Source: Ferruginibacter sp. (GTDB lineage Bacteria > Bacteroidota > Bacteroidia > Chitinophagales > Chitinophagaceae). Taken from it: a stretch of 34,591 nt of DNA. Below the pieces are notes generated by a model, which was not told where the DNA came from, made no database searches, and saw nothing but the letters and a program-made list of their open reading frames with translations. The stretch is taken from contig JAOQAK010000087.1 of the NCBI GenBank assembly GCA_025963635.1, positions 1 through 34,591 on the forward strand. The letters are read 5' to 3'. Made by a program: the position numbers and the translations under genes. Below are positions 24,380 to 33,030 of this stretch, one piece after another. Every line of letters begins with the position of its first letter. The stretch's first letter is position 1.

Positions 24380-25531
24380 CTACTTCATTATATTCAACCT
24401 CTTTAATTCATTGATAGATTCCAATAACATAATACCACTAAGTTGAACTGAACAATCCAGTTTCGGGATTGTTGGCTTTACATTCCAGTTGGGATTAAAA
24501 ATAAATTCAGGTGATAAAGTGCCTTTGCCCAACAGGCTTTCACCATTCAGTTTTAAATAATTTATATAGGTGGCTTTTGTGTAATTATCTACATTGCCCA
24601 GTATCACGAGCTGGGTTAAATACCGGATAAATATTCCCTTAAATAATCCACCATCACCGGTATTTTCGCCCCTAAGGATGCCGGCAAGTGAAAATTTAGA
24701 TGCATCATTTATCACATAATTCGTATTCCGTACAGCATCATTGAGCTGTTGGATGTCGTTGGTAATGGTGTACAATTCCAACGCCCCCCCCAGCCAGGTG
24801 CCCTGGTTGTAGGTGTACAAAGAAGTTTCATTGAAATTATTGTACCCGTCCCAAACCACACCCCTTGCAGACTCTACAAGATTTTGCCGCTGCCAGGCGT
24901 ATATTTTTTTTGCCCAGTCCAGGTCATCTTTTACCGCATTCAATTTGTACAAGCGAACAGCCAGTATGATTGCAGGCCCATTCGAACAGGCGTTTTTAGA
25001 AGAAGGCGAATTTTTTTCCCACATGATGCCGCCACCATTTACACTCGTCCAACCGGTTTTAATATTCAGCCATAACAGCTCCGCGGTATTTTTGTATTTT
25101 ACATCCTTAGTAGCGTCATATGCCCTGAGGCATGCAAGTGCCATCCACTCCATATCATCATAAAAATTGTTGAGATATTTGTTGCCGTTCTTTTTATACA
25201 TTCCATCCAGCAATGCATCCATCTTTAGCGTGTAGGCATTGTCTTTAGTACGGTTGTACCCGTCTACCAATACATCCAGTGCGTGTGCATTCCACCAGTA
25301 ATTAAAGCCCTTATTGCCATTGTTATCCTGGTTGTAATATTTTTCGTCCACCGACCAAAACTGCGTATTGAGTGCTATTTGGGCGCTGTCAGCAGCCTTT
25401 GCAAAGTCAAACTCTTTGATGACCACAGGCACTGGTGGTAGTACATCCCTTACCTCTTTTTTGCAGGCAGACAGTCCTAAAAAACTCATGGCGATGATCG
25501 TAGGGAATTTTGAAAAGACAGTTATTCTCAT
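24380..25531 (-). CDS. GH76 endo-alpha-1,6-mannanase, lipoprotein
   Basis: A 383-residue lipoprotein when started at the ATG at 25531. A longer frame opens at a GTG overlapping the previous stop but adds residues unlike a signal peptide. The lipobox is LGLSAC (Cys23), followed by KK. The (alpha/alpha)6-barrel has the GH76 catalytic Asp pair in YDDMEWMALACLRAYD (Asp125 and Asp126), and the family's NYWWNAHALDVLVDGYNRT, NACSNGPAIILAVRLY and YTYNQGTWLGGALEL. GH76 enzymes cut the alpha-1,6-mannan backbone of fungal and actinobacterial glycans; a surface lipoprotein form would make importable fragments for SusCD. It lies 29 bp behind the SusE-like gene. Confidence 0.94.
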   Translation of the reverse strand: MRITVFSKFPTIIAMSFLGLSACKKEVRDVLPPVPVVIKEFDFAKAADSAQIALNTQFWSVDEKYYNQDNNGNKGFNYWWNAHALDVLVDGYNRTKDNAYTLKMDALLDGMYKKNGNKYLNNFYDDMEWMALACLRAYDATKDVKYKNTAELLWLNIKTGWTSVNGGGIMWEKNSPSSKNACSNGPAIILAVRLYKLNAVKDDLDWAKKIYAWQRQNLVESARGVVWDGYNNFNETSLYTYNQGTWLGGALELYTITNDIQQLNDAVRNTNYVINDASKFSLAGILRGENTGDGGLFKGIFIRYLTQLVILGNVDNYTKATYINYLKLNGESLLGKGTLSPEFIFNPNWNVKPTIPKLDCSVQLSGIMLLESINELKRLNIMK

Positions 25532-25560
25532 AATCCGGGTTTTGAAATGATAAAGAAACA

Positions 25561-26688
25561 CTAATAATAAATCACCTGGTGTGTGTAGGTGCCTGATGAC
25601 TGGAACTTAACAAGCACATCGGCTTTAGCCGCTTCTTTTTCAAATTTGTAAGTATAGTCCCACTGCGAATTATCGGCTGATCCGAAATAGTAATAAGTAG
25701 CAGCGGTAGAACCGGTGGCCTTCACATTGTCTTTTGTTGAACTGGCAGCAAATTTATTGGTGATACTGCCATCTGTATTTTTTTCAACAACCCTGAATTT
25801 ATATCTTTCATCCTTGCCCCACGACTGTGCCGAAAATACGATGGCAATATTGGTGGCCTTCCATACTCCATTGGCATCATACACCAATAGGTTGGTAAGC
25901 CGGTTATATCCCGCAAACCATAATCCTACTTCCTGGATCTCTGTAAGGCTTGCTGTTGCTGTATTGAAATCAAGGTTAATGCGATACGCTTTTTTTGTCG
26001 TGGTAGGACTGGCGCCATTGGTGCCGTCTTTAATGCCGGTACCTTCCAACATGAACGTTAACGGAGTTCCGGTAATATTATCGGTAAAATTGTAAGTGCC
26101 TGCTGTAAGGGAAGTATATAATTCAAATACACCATCTGATAATTTTTTAAACTTTTGAGCCTTGCTCAAATCGGTACCGCCTTCTGTGGCAGCACCTGTT
26201 ACATACACATCTGCAGGATTTTCAGCAAAGCCAGCCGGCCGTTTTACTTCAATCACCCTGTTGTCAGTAACAATCGCCGTTGCTACGCCATTGGAGGCGG
26301 TTATTTTCCACTTCAACTTTCCTGTTTGCAATGAAGCGATACCAGCTTTGCTGGCAATTTTATTCAATTCGCGGTGCGATAAAGCAAGAAAAGTTTTAGT
26401 ACCTAACGCTGTGGGGGTAGCGATATAAATGGGCTTCGTAAAATCACCGCTTTCCTTATCGAATAACACTTTGTAATAAACTACAGAATAGTCGCCGGTG
26501 GTTGCAGGTGTCCATTCAAAACTTACTACGGCATTACTTGCCGGATCAAGGTTCAGGGAAAGATCATTCTGGGGCGCTGTATAAGTAATGGTAGTAATGG
26601 TTGTGTTCACCTTGCCCTCCTCTTTTTCACAAGCAACTAAAAATGCGAGGCATGGAAGGAGAAACATATATATAAACTTACTTTTCAT
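25561..26688 (-). CDS. SusE-like surface glycan-binding lipoprotein
   Basis: A 375-residue lipoprotein with lipobox LAFLVAC (Cys20) followed by EKEE. Residues about 30-145 form a SusE-type Ig-like domain (LSLNLDPASNAVVSFEWTPA, VVYYKVLFDKESGDF), the usual membrane-proximal spacer of SusE/SusF proteins. The rest, with DVYVTGAATEGG, GVFELYTSLTAGTYNF and LWFAGYNRLTNLLVYDANGV, looks like carbohydrate-binding beta-sandwich modules that end in a Tyr pair. It should help hold the polysaccharide at the outer membrane. It comes third in the locus, 114 bp after susD; that gap contains a terminator-like hairpin. Confidence 0.85.
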   Translation of the reverse strand: MKSKFIYMFLLPCLAFLVACEKEEGKVNTTITTITYTAPQNDLSLNLDPASNAVVSFEWTPATTGDYSVVYYKVLFDKESGDFTKPIYIATPTALGTKTFLALSHRELNKIASKAGIASLQTGKLKWKITASNGVATAIVTDNRVIEVKRPAGFAENPADVYVTGAATEGGTDLSKAQKFKKLSDGVFELYTSLTAGTYNFTDNITGTPLTFMLEGTGIKDGTNGASPTTTKKAYRINLDFNTATASLTEIQEVGLWFAGYNRLTNLLVYDANGVWKATNIAIVFSAQSWGKDERYKFRVVEKNTDGSITNKFAASSTKDNVKATGSTAATYYYFGSADNSQWDYTYKFEKEAAKADVLVKFQSSGTYTHQVIYY

Positions 26689-26710
26689 GATGTTGATTTT
26701 TGAATGGAAG

Positions 26711-26745
26711 AAAAAATACCGGGCTCTTTACTTTCAAAAGCCCGG
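26711..26745 (-). terminator. Terminator-like hairpin between susD and the SusE-like gene
   Basis: CCGGGCT (26719-26725) and AGCCCGG (26739-26745) form a perfect GC-rich 7-bp stem, and TTT/AAA extends it past a bulged C. On the transcribed - strand the stem is followed directly by TATTTTTTCTTCC, the layout of an intrinsic terminator. Placed inside the operon, it would let only part of the transcripts reach the enzyme genes. Confidence 0.65.
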
Positions 26746-26802
26746 CCTTGGTTTTCCACTGTATAACGATGATTGATAGGATTTAATGAGTTCAAACTGT
26801 AA

Positions 26803-28611
26803 TTACCAACCCGGATTTTGAACCAGGTTTTTATCTTTATCGATTTCAGTTTGTAAGATGTTCCATAGATAATATTTCTTCAAGAAAATACGGGTTTCAA
26901 AAACAACTCTTTTGGTAAACTCGGCAGTAGTGGTGGCATTTACATCCAGGCCATAAAAAGCGCCACCATCTGTTTGCTCAGCTATTTTCCAACGCCGGGT
27001 ATCAAAATAACGATGATATTCAAATGCCAGCTCTACCCTTCTTTCTTTACGGATAGCAACTCTCCATGCATCCTGGCCCGCGGGTTCAGGTATAAAACCC
27101 GTACCTGTGCCATATTGAGGAATGCCGGCCCTTTCCCTGATGAGGTTAATGTATTTTTTTATATCCGCATTGCCCGGATTATACTCATTCAGAGCTTCGG
27201 CATAGTTCAGGTATATTTCACCCAATCTAAAAATGGGTTCTGTTCGGGCAGATATTTTATCAGGCCCTACTATACTGTTAGGATTAACCAGTTTGCGTGC
27301 GCAGTAACCGGTTCTTGACCAGTTGCGGCCGGTATACTGCCCGGTATTACCACCTTTAAACATTCCCAATACAATGGGTGAGCTACCTACACCACTATTG
27401 TTGTTACTGGAATTATTGATCCATTTGCTTTGGTTAAAGGAAATAGCCACATAAAAGCGTGGCTCCCTGTTTACATGCATGTTAGAAGTGCCTACGGCAT
27501 AATAGCTGGTAGCCGTTGCAGAAAAGCCTGCTTCTGTGTAACCGGAAGTAGCATCATCAATTGATTTTCCATTGGCCATAAAATAAGCATCTACCGATTG
27601 CTGTGTAGGGCCCCAGGAAGACCATCCGCCTAACACATAGGGCGAACCGTTTTTATCGATCGAATACATTCCATCACTATTTACTTTAGCCATGATGACC
27701 TCCGCATTCCAGTCTTTTATGAAAATATTCTTCAACGATTCGTATGGTTTGATTGCGCCGTTTGCATCGGTTTCTTTATACAATTGATAGATACCAAGAT
27801 CTATTACAGACTTAGCAGCGTCCGCAGCTTTCTTCCACTTGTCGGCATCATATTGTTGCTTTATCAGTAAGGTTCCATCCAGGTTTTTAAACGATCCATA
27901 ATCTGTATTGCCATTAAAAAGCGGACTCGCTGCATATAACAAAATCCTTGCTTTTATAGCCAACGCCATTCCTTTTTTTACGCGGCCATATTCCTGGGTG
28001 CTTGTTTGATTGACCGGCAGATCCTGCAAAGCAGCATCAATCTCCTTTTCCACGTAAGCTACACAGGTATCAAAAGGACTTCTTGCAAAACTAAAGTCAT
28101 TAATCGTTGCATCCGGGGGAATGGTTTCGTTGGGTAAAATGATCACCGGTCCATATTGCTGCATGATCGCCGAATAAAAGTAAGCTCTTAACACTCTTGC
28201 TTCAGCCTTGTACTGCCTTTTCAATTGTGGTTCTATCTCCGGGCATTCATCAACGCGTTGCATAAAATAAGATGCTGTACGGATGCCTTTATAATAATCT
28301 GCCCAGTAATTATAACTGGTTCTGCCCTTATCCCATTGGCCAAGGTTCATGGAATACGTAGCATAGTCATTGTAGGTAACATCAATTTCGTCTGAAAGGC
28401 CTTCCCATGGGCTATTGTTGTTCCAGTCGCCGTTGCTTTTAATATAACCATACACACCTGCCAGGTACTGTTCGGTAGTGGCTTTCTTTAAAAAAACATC
28501 GTTGATGGTTTGTTTATCATCCGGCACCTGGTCCAGGAACTTTTTGCACGAAAAAAGACTGCTTATTATCGTGATCAGCAAAATTGCTTTTATCAGGTTA
28601 TTCTGTTTCAT
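26803..28611 (-). CDS. SusD/RagB-family glycan-binding lipoprotein
   Basis: A 602-residue outer-membrane lipoprotein, the binding lid of the SusC partner 19 bp upstream. The lipobox is SSLFSC (Cys22), followed by KKFLDQVPDD, a typical start of mature SusD proteins, and KKATTEQYLAGVYGYI. The RagB/SusD helical core follows, with EARVLRAYFYSAIMQQYGPV and KKGMALAIKARILLYAASPL. The C-terminal SusD region is clear: LGEIYLNYAEALNEYN, YINLIRERAGIPQYG and RKERRVELAFEYHRYFDTRR. The length is at the upper end of the normal range. It belongs to the classic long SusD subfamily, unlike the shorter SusD of the first pair. Confidence 0.95.
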   Translation of the reverse strand: MKQNNLIKAILLITIISSLFSCKKFLDQVPDDKQTINDVFLKKATTEQYLAGVYGYIKSNGDWNNNSPWEGLSDEIDVTYNDYATYSMNLGQWDKGRTSYNYWADYYKGIRTASYFMQRVDECPEIEPQLKRQYKAEARVLRAYFYSAIMQQYGPVIILPNETIPPDATINDFSFARSPFDTCVAYVEKEIDAALQDLPVNQTSTQEYGRVKKGMALAIKARILLYAASPLFNGNTDYGSFKNLDGTLLIKQQYDADKWKKAADAAKSVIDLGIYQLYKETDANGAIKPYESLKNIFIKDWNAEVIMAKVNSDGMYSIDKNGSPYVLGGWSSWGPTQQSVDAYFMANGKSIDDATSGYTEAGFSATATSYYAVGTSNMHVNREPRFYVAISFNQSKWINNSSNNNSGVGSSPIVLGMFKGGNTGQYTGRNWSRTGYCARKLVNPNSIVGPDKISARTEPIFRLGEIYLNYAEALNEYNPGNADIKKYINLIRERAGIPQYGTGTGFIPEPAGQDAWRVAIRKERRVELAFEYHRYFDTRRWKIAEQTDGGAFYGLDVNATTTAEFTKRVVFETRIFLKKYYLWNILQTEIDKDKNLVQNPGW

Positions 28612-28630
28612 ATCAGCTAAATATTTTTGT

Positions 28631-31600
28631 TTAAAAAACTAAGTTTACGCCCAGGCTAAAGGTTTTAATATTGGGGTATTTCATTCCGGACCCGCCGCCT
28701 AATTCAGGATCCCAGAATTTGAACGGACTAAATGTGAGTAGGTTATAGCCAATAAAATAAGCCCGCATGCTTTGCACGCCAAACCTGCTTAAAGTACTCT
28801 TGGGTATGGTATAGCCAAAGTCGAGTGTTTTCAGCCGGAGGAATTTCCCGTTCATTAAAAAATGACTGTTGGTAGCATAGTTTTGATTGATGTCAGCGCC
28901 ATAGGAAAGGCGTGGGTAAAAAGCTTCCTGGTTAGGATCTTCCGGCGTCCAGCGGTCTTTAATATTATCATATAAGCTGCCGGTGGCCATACCATTTCTA
29001 AAAGGCATGAACGTATTGTCAAAATAAAAATCGACTAATCCTGCACCCTGGAAAAATGCACCCAATGAAAATTGTTTAAAACTTAACGTACTGCCGAAAC
29101 CATAAATGATTTGTGGTAATTGATCTCTTCCGATCACTTGTTTATCGCTTCCGTCGATAACGCCATCTCCATTCAGGTCTTTAAATTTGAGATCTCCAGC
29201 CTGAACAACTCCTGAAGTACGGGCCACTTTTGGATCATCAATTTCAGCCTGTGTGTACATGCCTTCCGCCACATACCCGGTTCTGAAATAGATCGCCTGC
29301 CCTCTTGATTCCTGCCATGGATATTGTTTGGCCGGACTATCATCTTCTATGCGCTCATTGGTGTTATAAGTAAATGTGCCTCTTAGAGAAACGTTTAACT
29401 GGCCGAAGCGTTTATTGAACTCGGCGCTCAGGTCAACTCCCTTGCTGTTAACGATTCCCAGGTTCCCCAAAAGGTTGTTGCGTATTCCCAAAAAGTCTGG
29501 CACTACACCTCTTGTAAGAAAAATATTTTCCCTTCTCCTGTTAAATACGTCTGCCTGAACATATAAGGCATTGTTGAAAGTCTTAAATTCTATCCCAAGG
29601 TTCAGATCTTTTTCTGTTTCCCAGGTAGCATCTACCGGGTAATCGGATATGTCGATACCATTGATCGCATTACCCCTGTCCTGTCCGTAATAATAACCGG
29701 TAGTAGTTGCAACTGTTCCTACGTAAGCAAAGCGGCGGCCCTCAATTTTACTATTACCCACCAGCCCGTAGGAACCACGGAGTTTCAGCAACTGCACATA
29801 CTTGCTGATGTTGCCATAAAATTTTTCATTGGAGATCACCCAACCCAACGCAACTGAAGGGAAAAAACCAAAACGCTTGCTGGGCGCAAAAGATTCAGCG
29901 CCATTATAACCAAAGGTTGCTTCAGCAAGATAACGGTCGTCATACGACCAGGTAGTTCTTCCCACCGCACCAAGGCTGCGGAAGGGAATCGAATTGATGA
30001 GATCGTTGGCGGTGGCGCTTATTTTATCACTTTGGTTGTACAGCACCATTGCACCTACTTTATGTTTGCCGAAACTATTCGCATAGTTTATAGCACCTTC
30101 CAGGTAAAACTGGCGGCTGCCTCCATTGGATCTTGCAAAAGATAAATAATCAGTTCCCTGCCCGATACTTGTGTACACCAGGCTACCTGCCGAATCTCTT
30201 TTGGTTGCATAATAGGTAGTAGGCGCCTTGGTTCTTGACAACGTGTTAGAGTTGGTGGCATCAAAAGAATACAGCAATCTTGCCGATAGGCCCTTCAATA
30301 TTTTGCCCAGGTCTTGCTTCACCTGTAAATCAGATAATATCTGGTTTTCGTAAACAGTAGAAAAGCCACGATTGGTAAGCAATGCGTACGGGCTGTTTAA
30401 TCCGCCACCGGTAGAAAGGAATGGTTCTTTTCCATCCGGGTACATTTTTGGATATAAGGTAGGATAGGTTTTTAACGCCATCTCGAAGATATTCGTTGTA
30501 CTGCTTTTGTCATTCTGTGGCGCCCAAGGATAATTCCCATTAGATATCCAGCCTTTAATGTTCAGGTCTACATTGGTGGTTTTGCTGGCCTGGATGTTAA
30601 CGGCAGAACTGAAATTAAAGCGGGTAAACTTGATGCTCGAATTATACTTTTTCAATTCATCCACTTTGAATAGCCCGGTTTCATCATAGTAGCCGGCAGA
30701 TACATAGAAGTTAGATTTTTCATTACCACCCCGGATATTCAGGTTGGCCTTACGGTTTTTGCCAAAATCGTTAAACAGCTCATCAAACCAGTTTACATTT
30801 GGATAGAGGAACGGATCTTCCTGTGTATAGGTTTTGCGGATAGCCTCTTCAGTATAGATCGGTAATCCTCCCCTGGTGGTTGCTGCTTCATTGGCCATCT
30901 GGAGGTAGGTAACGCCATCAGCTATTTTGGGCAGGCGGGTAAAATTAGTGATACCGCTATTGAAATCAAGACCGATATCCGTTCTTCCTGGCCGGCCTTT
31001 TTTAGTGGTGATCAATATTACACCGTTTGCTCCCCTTACACCATATACTGCAGTGGACGAAGCGTCTTTTAAAATCGTGAAGCTTTCAATATCATTTGGA
31101 TCGAGGTTACTAAATGAACGTTCCACACCATCCACCAGGGTCAAAGGCGAATTGTTACTCATAGTGGCAACGCCGCGGATAAACAGGTCGGCCCCATCGC
31201 GGCCGGGTTCACCACTACGTTGAACACCTACTAAACCAGAAATACGCCCTGCTAAAACAGTGGTGATATTGGCAACAGGCTGTTTAAGATCTTTTATACT
31301 CAGCGAAGATTGAGCTCCAAGGGTTTCAATTTTTCTTTGTCTTTGCCCATAAGCTACCACCACCACGCTATTGAGGTCATTTTGGTCATTTTGAACAAGC
31401 GTTATGCTCATTTGCTTGCCGGCACCCACCATCAGGTGTTGCGGGTAAAATCCTACGAAGCTTACAGAAAGGCTATCTTTCGGACTTTGGGCCTGGAGGG
31501 AAAATCGCCCTTCTGCATTGGTGGTAGTTCCTTTTCTGTCTTGTCCCAAAATAAAAACACTGGCCTTGTTAACGGGCTGCCCTTTTTCATCCACTACAGA

Positions 31601-31741
31601 GCCGTTTACAATGATGGGTGTTTGGGCGAAAAGGTGTGAGGAAATAAATAGTACAGAGAAGACCAGTAGAATTTTTTGGTGACTTCTTAACCGTAAGCAG
31701 GGGTTTGTGGAAATCGTTAGTAGTTTTGATGTCATTTTCAT
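28631..31741 (-). CDS. SusC/RagA-family TonB-dependent transporter of the mannan-type locus
   Basis: A 1036-residue outer-membrane transporter for oligosaccharides. A signal peptide ends at LFAQTP (about residue 40) after a long basic start. A carboxypeptidase-regulatory-like domain follows (NGSVVDEKGQPVNKASVFIL ... VSFVGF), then SVVVVAYGQRQ and the plug, with LAGRISGLVGVQRSGEPGRD and the SusC motif FTILKDASSTAVYGVRGANG. The barrel ends in VNLVF. It is the first gene of the unit that continues through GH67, and a LacI-type palindrome lies 21 bp upstream of its start codon. Cargo is inferred from the enzymes: alpha-1,6-mannan fragments, perhaps with uronic acid. Confidence 0.95.
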   Translation of the reverse strand: MKMTSKLLTISTNPCLRLRSHQKILLVFSVLFISSHLFAQTPIIVNGSVVDEKGQPVNKASVFILGQDRKGTTTNAEGRFSLQAQSPKDSLSVSFVGFYPQHLMVGAGKQMSITLVQNDQNDLNSVVVVAYGQRQRKIETLGAQSSLSIKDLKQPVANITTVLAGRISGLVGVQRSGEPGRDGADLFIRGVATMSNNSPLTLVDGVERSFSNLDPNDIESFTILKDASSTAVYGVRGANGVILITTKKGRPGRTDIGLDFNSGITNFTRLPKIADGVTYLQMANEAATTRGGLPIYTEEAIRKTYTQEDPFLYPNVNWFDELFNDFGKNRKANLNIRGGNEKSNFYVSAGYYDETGLFKVDELKKYNSSIKFTRFNFSSAVNIQASKTTNVDLNIKGWISNGNYPWAPQNDKSSTTNIFEMALKTYPTLYPKMYPDGKEPFLSTGGGLNSPYALLTNRGFSTVYENQILSDLQVKQDLGKILKGLSARLLYSFDATNSNTLSRTKAPTTYYATKRDSAGSLVYTSIGQGTDYLSFARSNGGSRQFYLEGAINYANSFGKHKVGAMVLYNQSDKISATANDLINSIPFRSLGAVGRTTWSYDDRYLAEATFGYNGAESFAPSKRFGFFPSVALGWVISNEKFYGNISKYVQLLKLRGSYGLVGNSKIEGRRFAYVGTVATTTGYYYGQDRGNAINGIDISDYPVDATWETEKDLNLGIEFKTFNNALYVQADVFNRRRENIFLTRGVVPDFLGIRNNLLGNLGIVNSKGVDLSAEFNKRFGQLNVSLRGTFTYNTNERIEDDSPAKQYPWQESRGQAIYFRTGYVAEGMYTQAEIDDPKVARTSGVVQAGDLKFKDLNGDGVIDGSDKQVIGRDQLPQIIYGFGSTLSFKQFSLGAFFQGAGLVDFYFDNTFMPFRNGMATGSLYDNIKDRWTPEDPNQEAFYPRLSYGADINQNYATNSHFLMNGKFLRLKTLDFGYTIPKSTLSRFGVQSMRAYFIGYNLLTFSPFKFWDPELGGGSGMKYPNIKTFSLGVNLVF

Positions 31742-31762
31742 ATTTTTTGTCAGTAATTAAGT

Positions 31763-31780
31763 TGCAAAACCGTTTTTGCA
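31763..31780. promoter_or_regulatory. LacI-type operator upstream of susC
   Basis: TGCAAAACCGTTTTTGCA is an 18-bp palindrome centred on CG with 7-bp perfect arms and a single mismatched pair (positions 8 and 11). This is the form of LacI-family operators, a palindrome with a central CpG. It ends 21 bp from the susC start codon, a place where binding would block transcription or early elongation. The LacI gene at the far end of the locus is the natural candidate partner. I found no second clear copy in the window. Confidence 0.6.
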
Positions 31781-31804
31781 TATTGGGCGATGTTTGGCAA
31801 TATG
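31779..31804. promoter_or_regulatory. Second inverted repeat overlapping the LacI-type operator
   Basis: CATATTG (31779-31785) and CAATATG (31798-31804) are perfect 7-bp arms around 12 bp. The left arm shares its first two bases with the LacI-type palindrome. It may be a site for a second regulator or part of an extended operator. No TAnnTTTG promoter was recognised for this susC; the remaining bases of the 343-bp gap up to the SGNH gene show nothing clear. Confidence 0.4.
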
Positions 31805-32084
31805 TTAGCAGTAAGTACCATTACTGATCATTGTCCTCCACTCCTTTGAAAAATAAAATTTTCATTATTCCCGTTAGGAATTCGTGATAATTCGTGCGAT
31901 GTATGAATAACAAGTTTCTCAGTTCAATCGCGGAATTCATAACTCGGAAATTTCTTACTTTTAGAATTGCAAATAGGGGAAGTCAATGGTTTAGGGTACA
32001 ATATTGGAGATGTATCGATCTTTCTTATATCAGTACGATGATTTATCATCTTTATGAAACTTCTTATGAAAAAAATTAATCAAT

Positions 32085-32842
32085 ATGTTCTCAGATAAAA
32101 ATAACAGAAGGGATTTCCTGAAAAAAGCTTCGCTTGTAAGTGCAGTGTCAATGGCTTCCATGGAAATATTTGCCGGGCCCTATATGAAAAGAAAAATAAC
32201 ATTGAATGAAAACGATGTAGTTCTTTTCCAGGCGATTCAATTACAGATGCCGGTAGAAAAAGAGAGAATAAGGATGCGAATAATTCCGCAGCGCTGGGTA
32301 CAGGATATGCAGAGTTGGCTGCAGCGACTTTGCTGAATAGCTGCGCCGGCAAACACTTAAAGATCTATAACCGTGGAATCAGCGGCAACAAAGTATATCA
32401 ACTTGCAGAACGTTGGGATACAGATTGCATAGACATCAAACCAAATGTGTTGAGCATTTTAATTGGTGTAAACGATTTCTGGCATATGCTGGATGGTAAA
32501 TACAAAGGCACACTCAATATCTATAAAAACGATTTTATAAGTCTCTTGAACAGAACGATGGAAAAACTTCCTGGTGTAAAACTGGTTATAGGAGAACCGT
32601 TTGCGGTGATCGGTGTGAAAAGCGTTACTGAAAAGTGGTATCCTGCATTTAATGAGTACAGGGCTGTGGCAAAAGAGACTGCGGCAAAATTCAATGCATC
32701 TTTTATTCCCTTCCAAACCATTTTTGACAAAGCTCAGCAAATTGCACCGGGGGCTTACTGGACCGGCGATGGTGTGCATCCAAGCCTTGCAGGTGCCCAA
32801 TTGATGGCTGAGGCCTGGTTGCAAATGGTAAAAATTTCGTGA
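32085..32842 (+). pseudogene. SGNH/GDSL-family esterase with one frameshift at the active site
   Basis: The first frame starts with a Tat-type signal (NRRDFLKKAS). At base 32231-32232 one G seems lost: adding it back turns FQAIQLQMPVEK into FQGDSITDAGRKREN and joins the two halves into one 253-residue protein. The restored GDSIT is block I with the nucleophile Ser; the second half keeps block III (ILIGVNDFW) and block V (GDGVHPS) with the catalytic Asp and His. Such proteins remove acetyl or other ester groups from polysaccharides, which fits the locus. As written, no active enzyme can be made. Everything else is intact, so either the mutation is very recent or it is a base-calling error. Confidence 0.85.
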
Positions 32843-33030
32843 ACATTCTTTTAAATAATATCGGCACACGAAATGCGGTAGCCTATTCAAAAATTCTGTT
32901 CGGTGTTATTTTTGTAACCCATTTTTTCAGGACAGTAACTGTATCAAAATTATATCATTTGGCAGCATTGGAGCGCTTCACAGCCCATCACCAGACTGCA
33001 AAGTATCAGTCGGCAAAACTGCTTCCGAAG

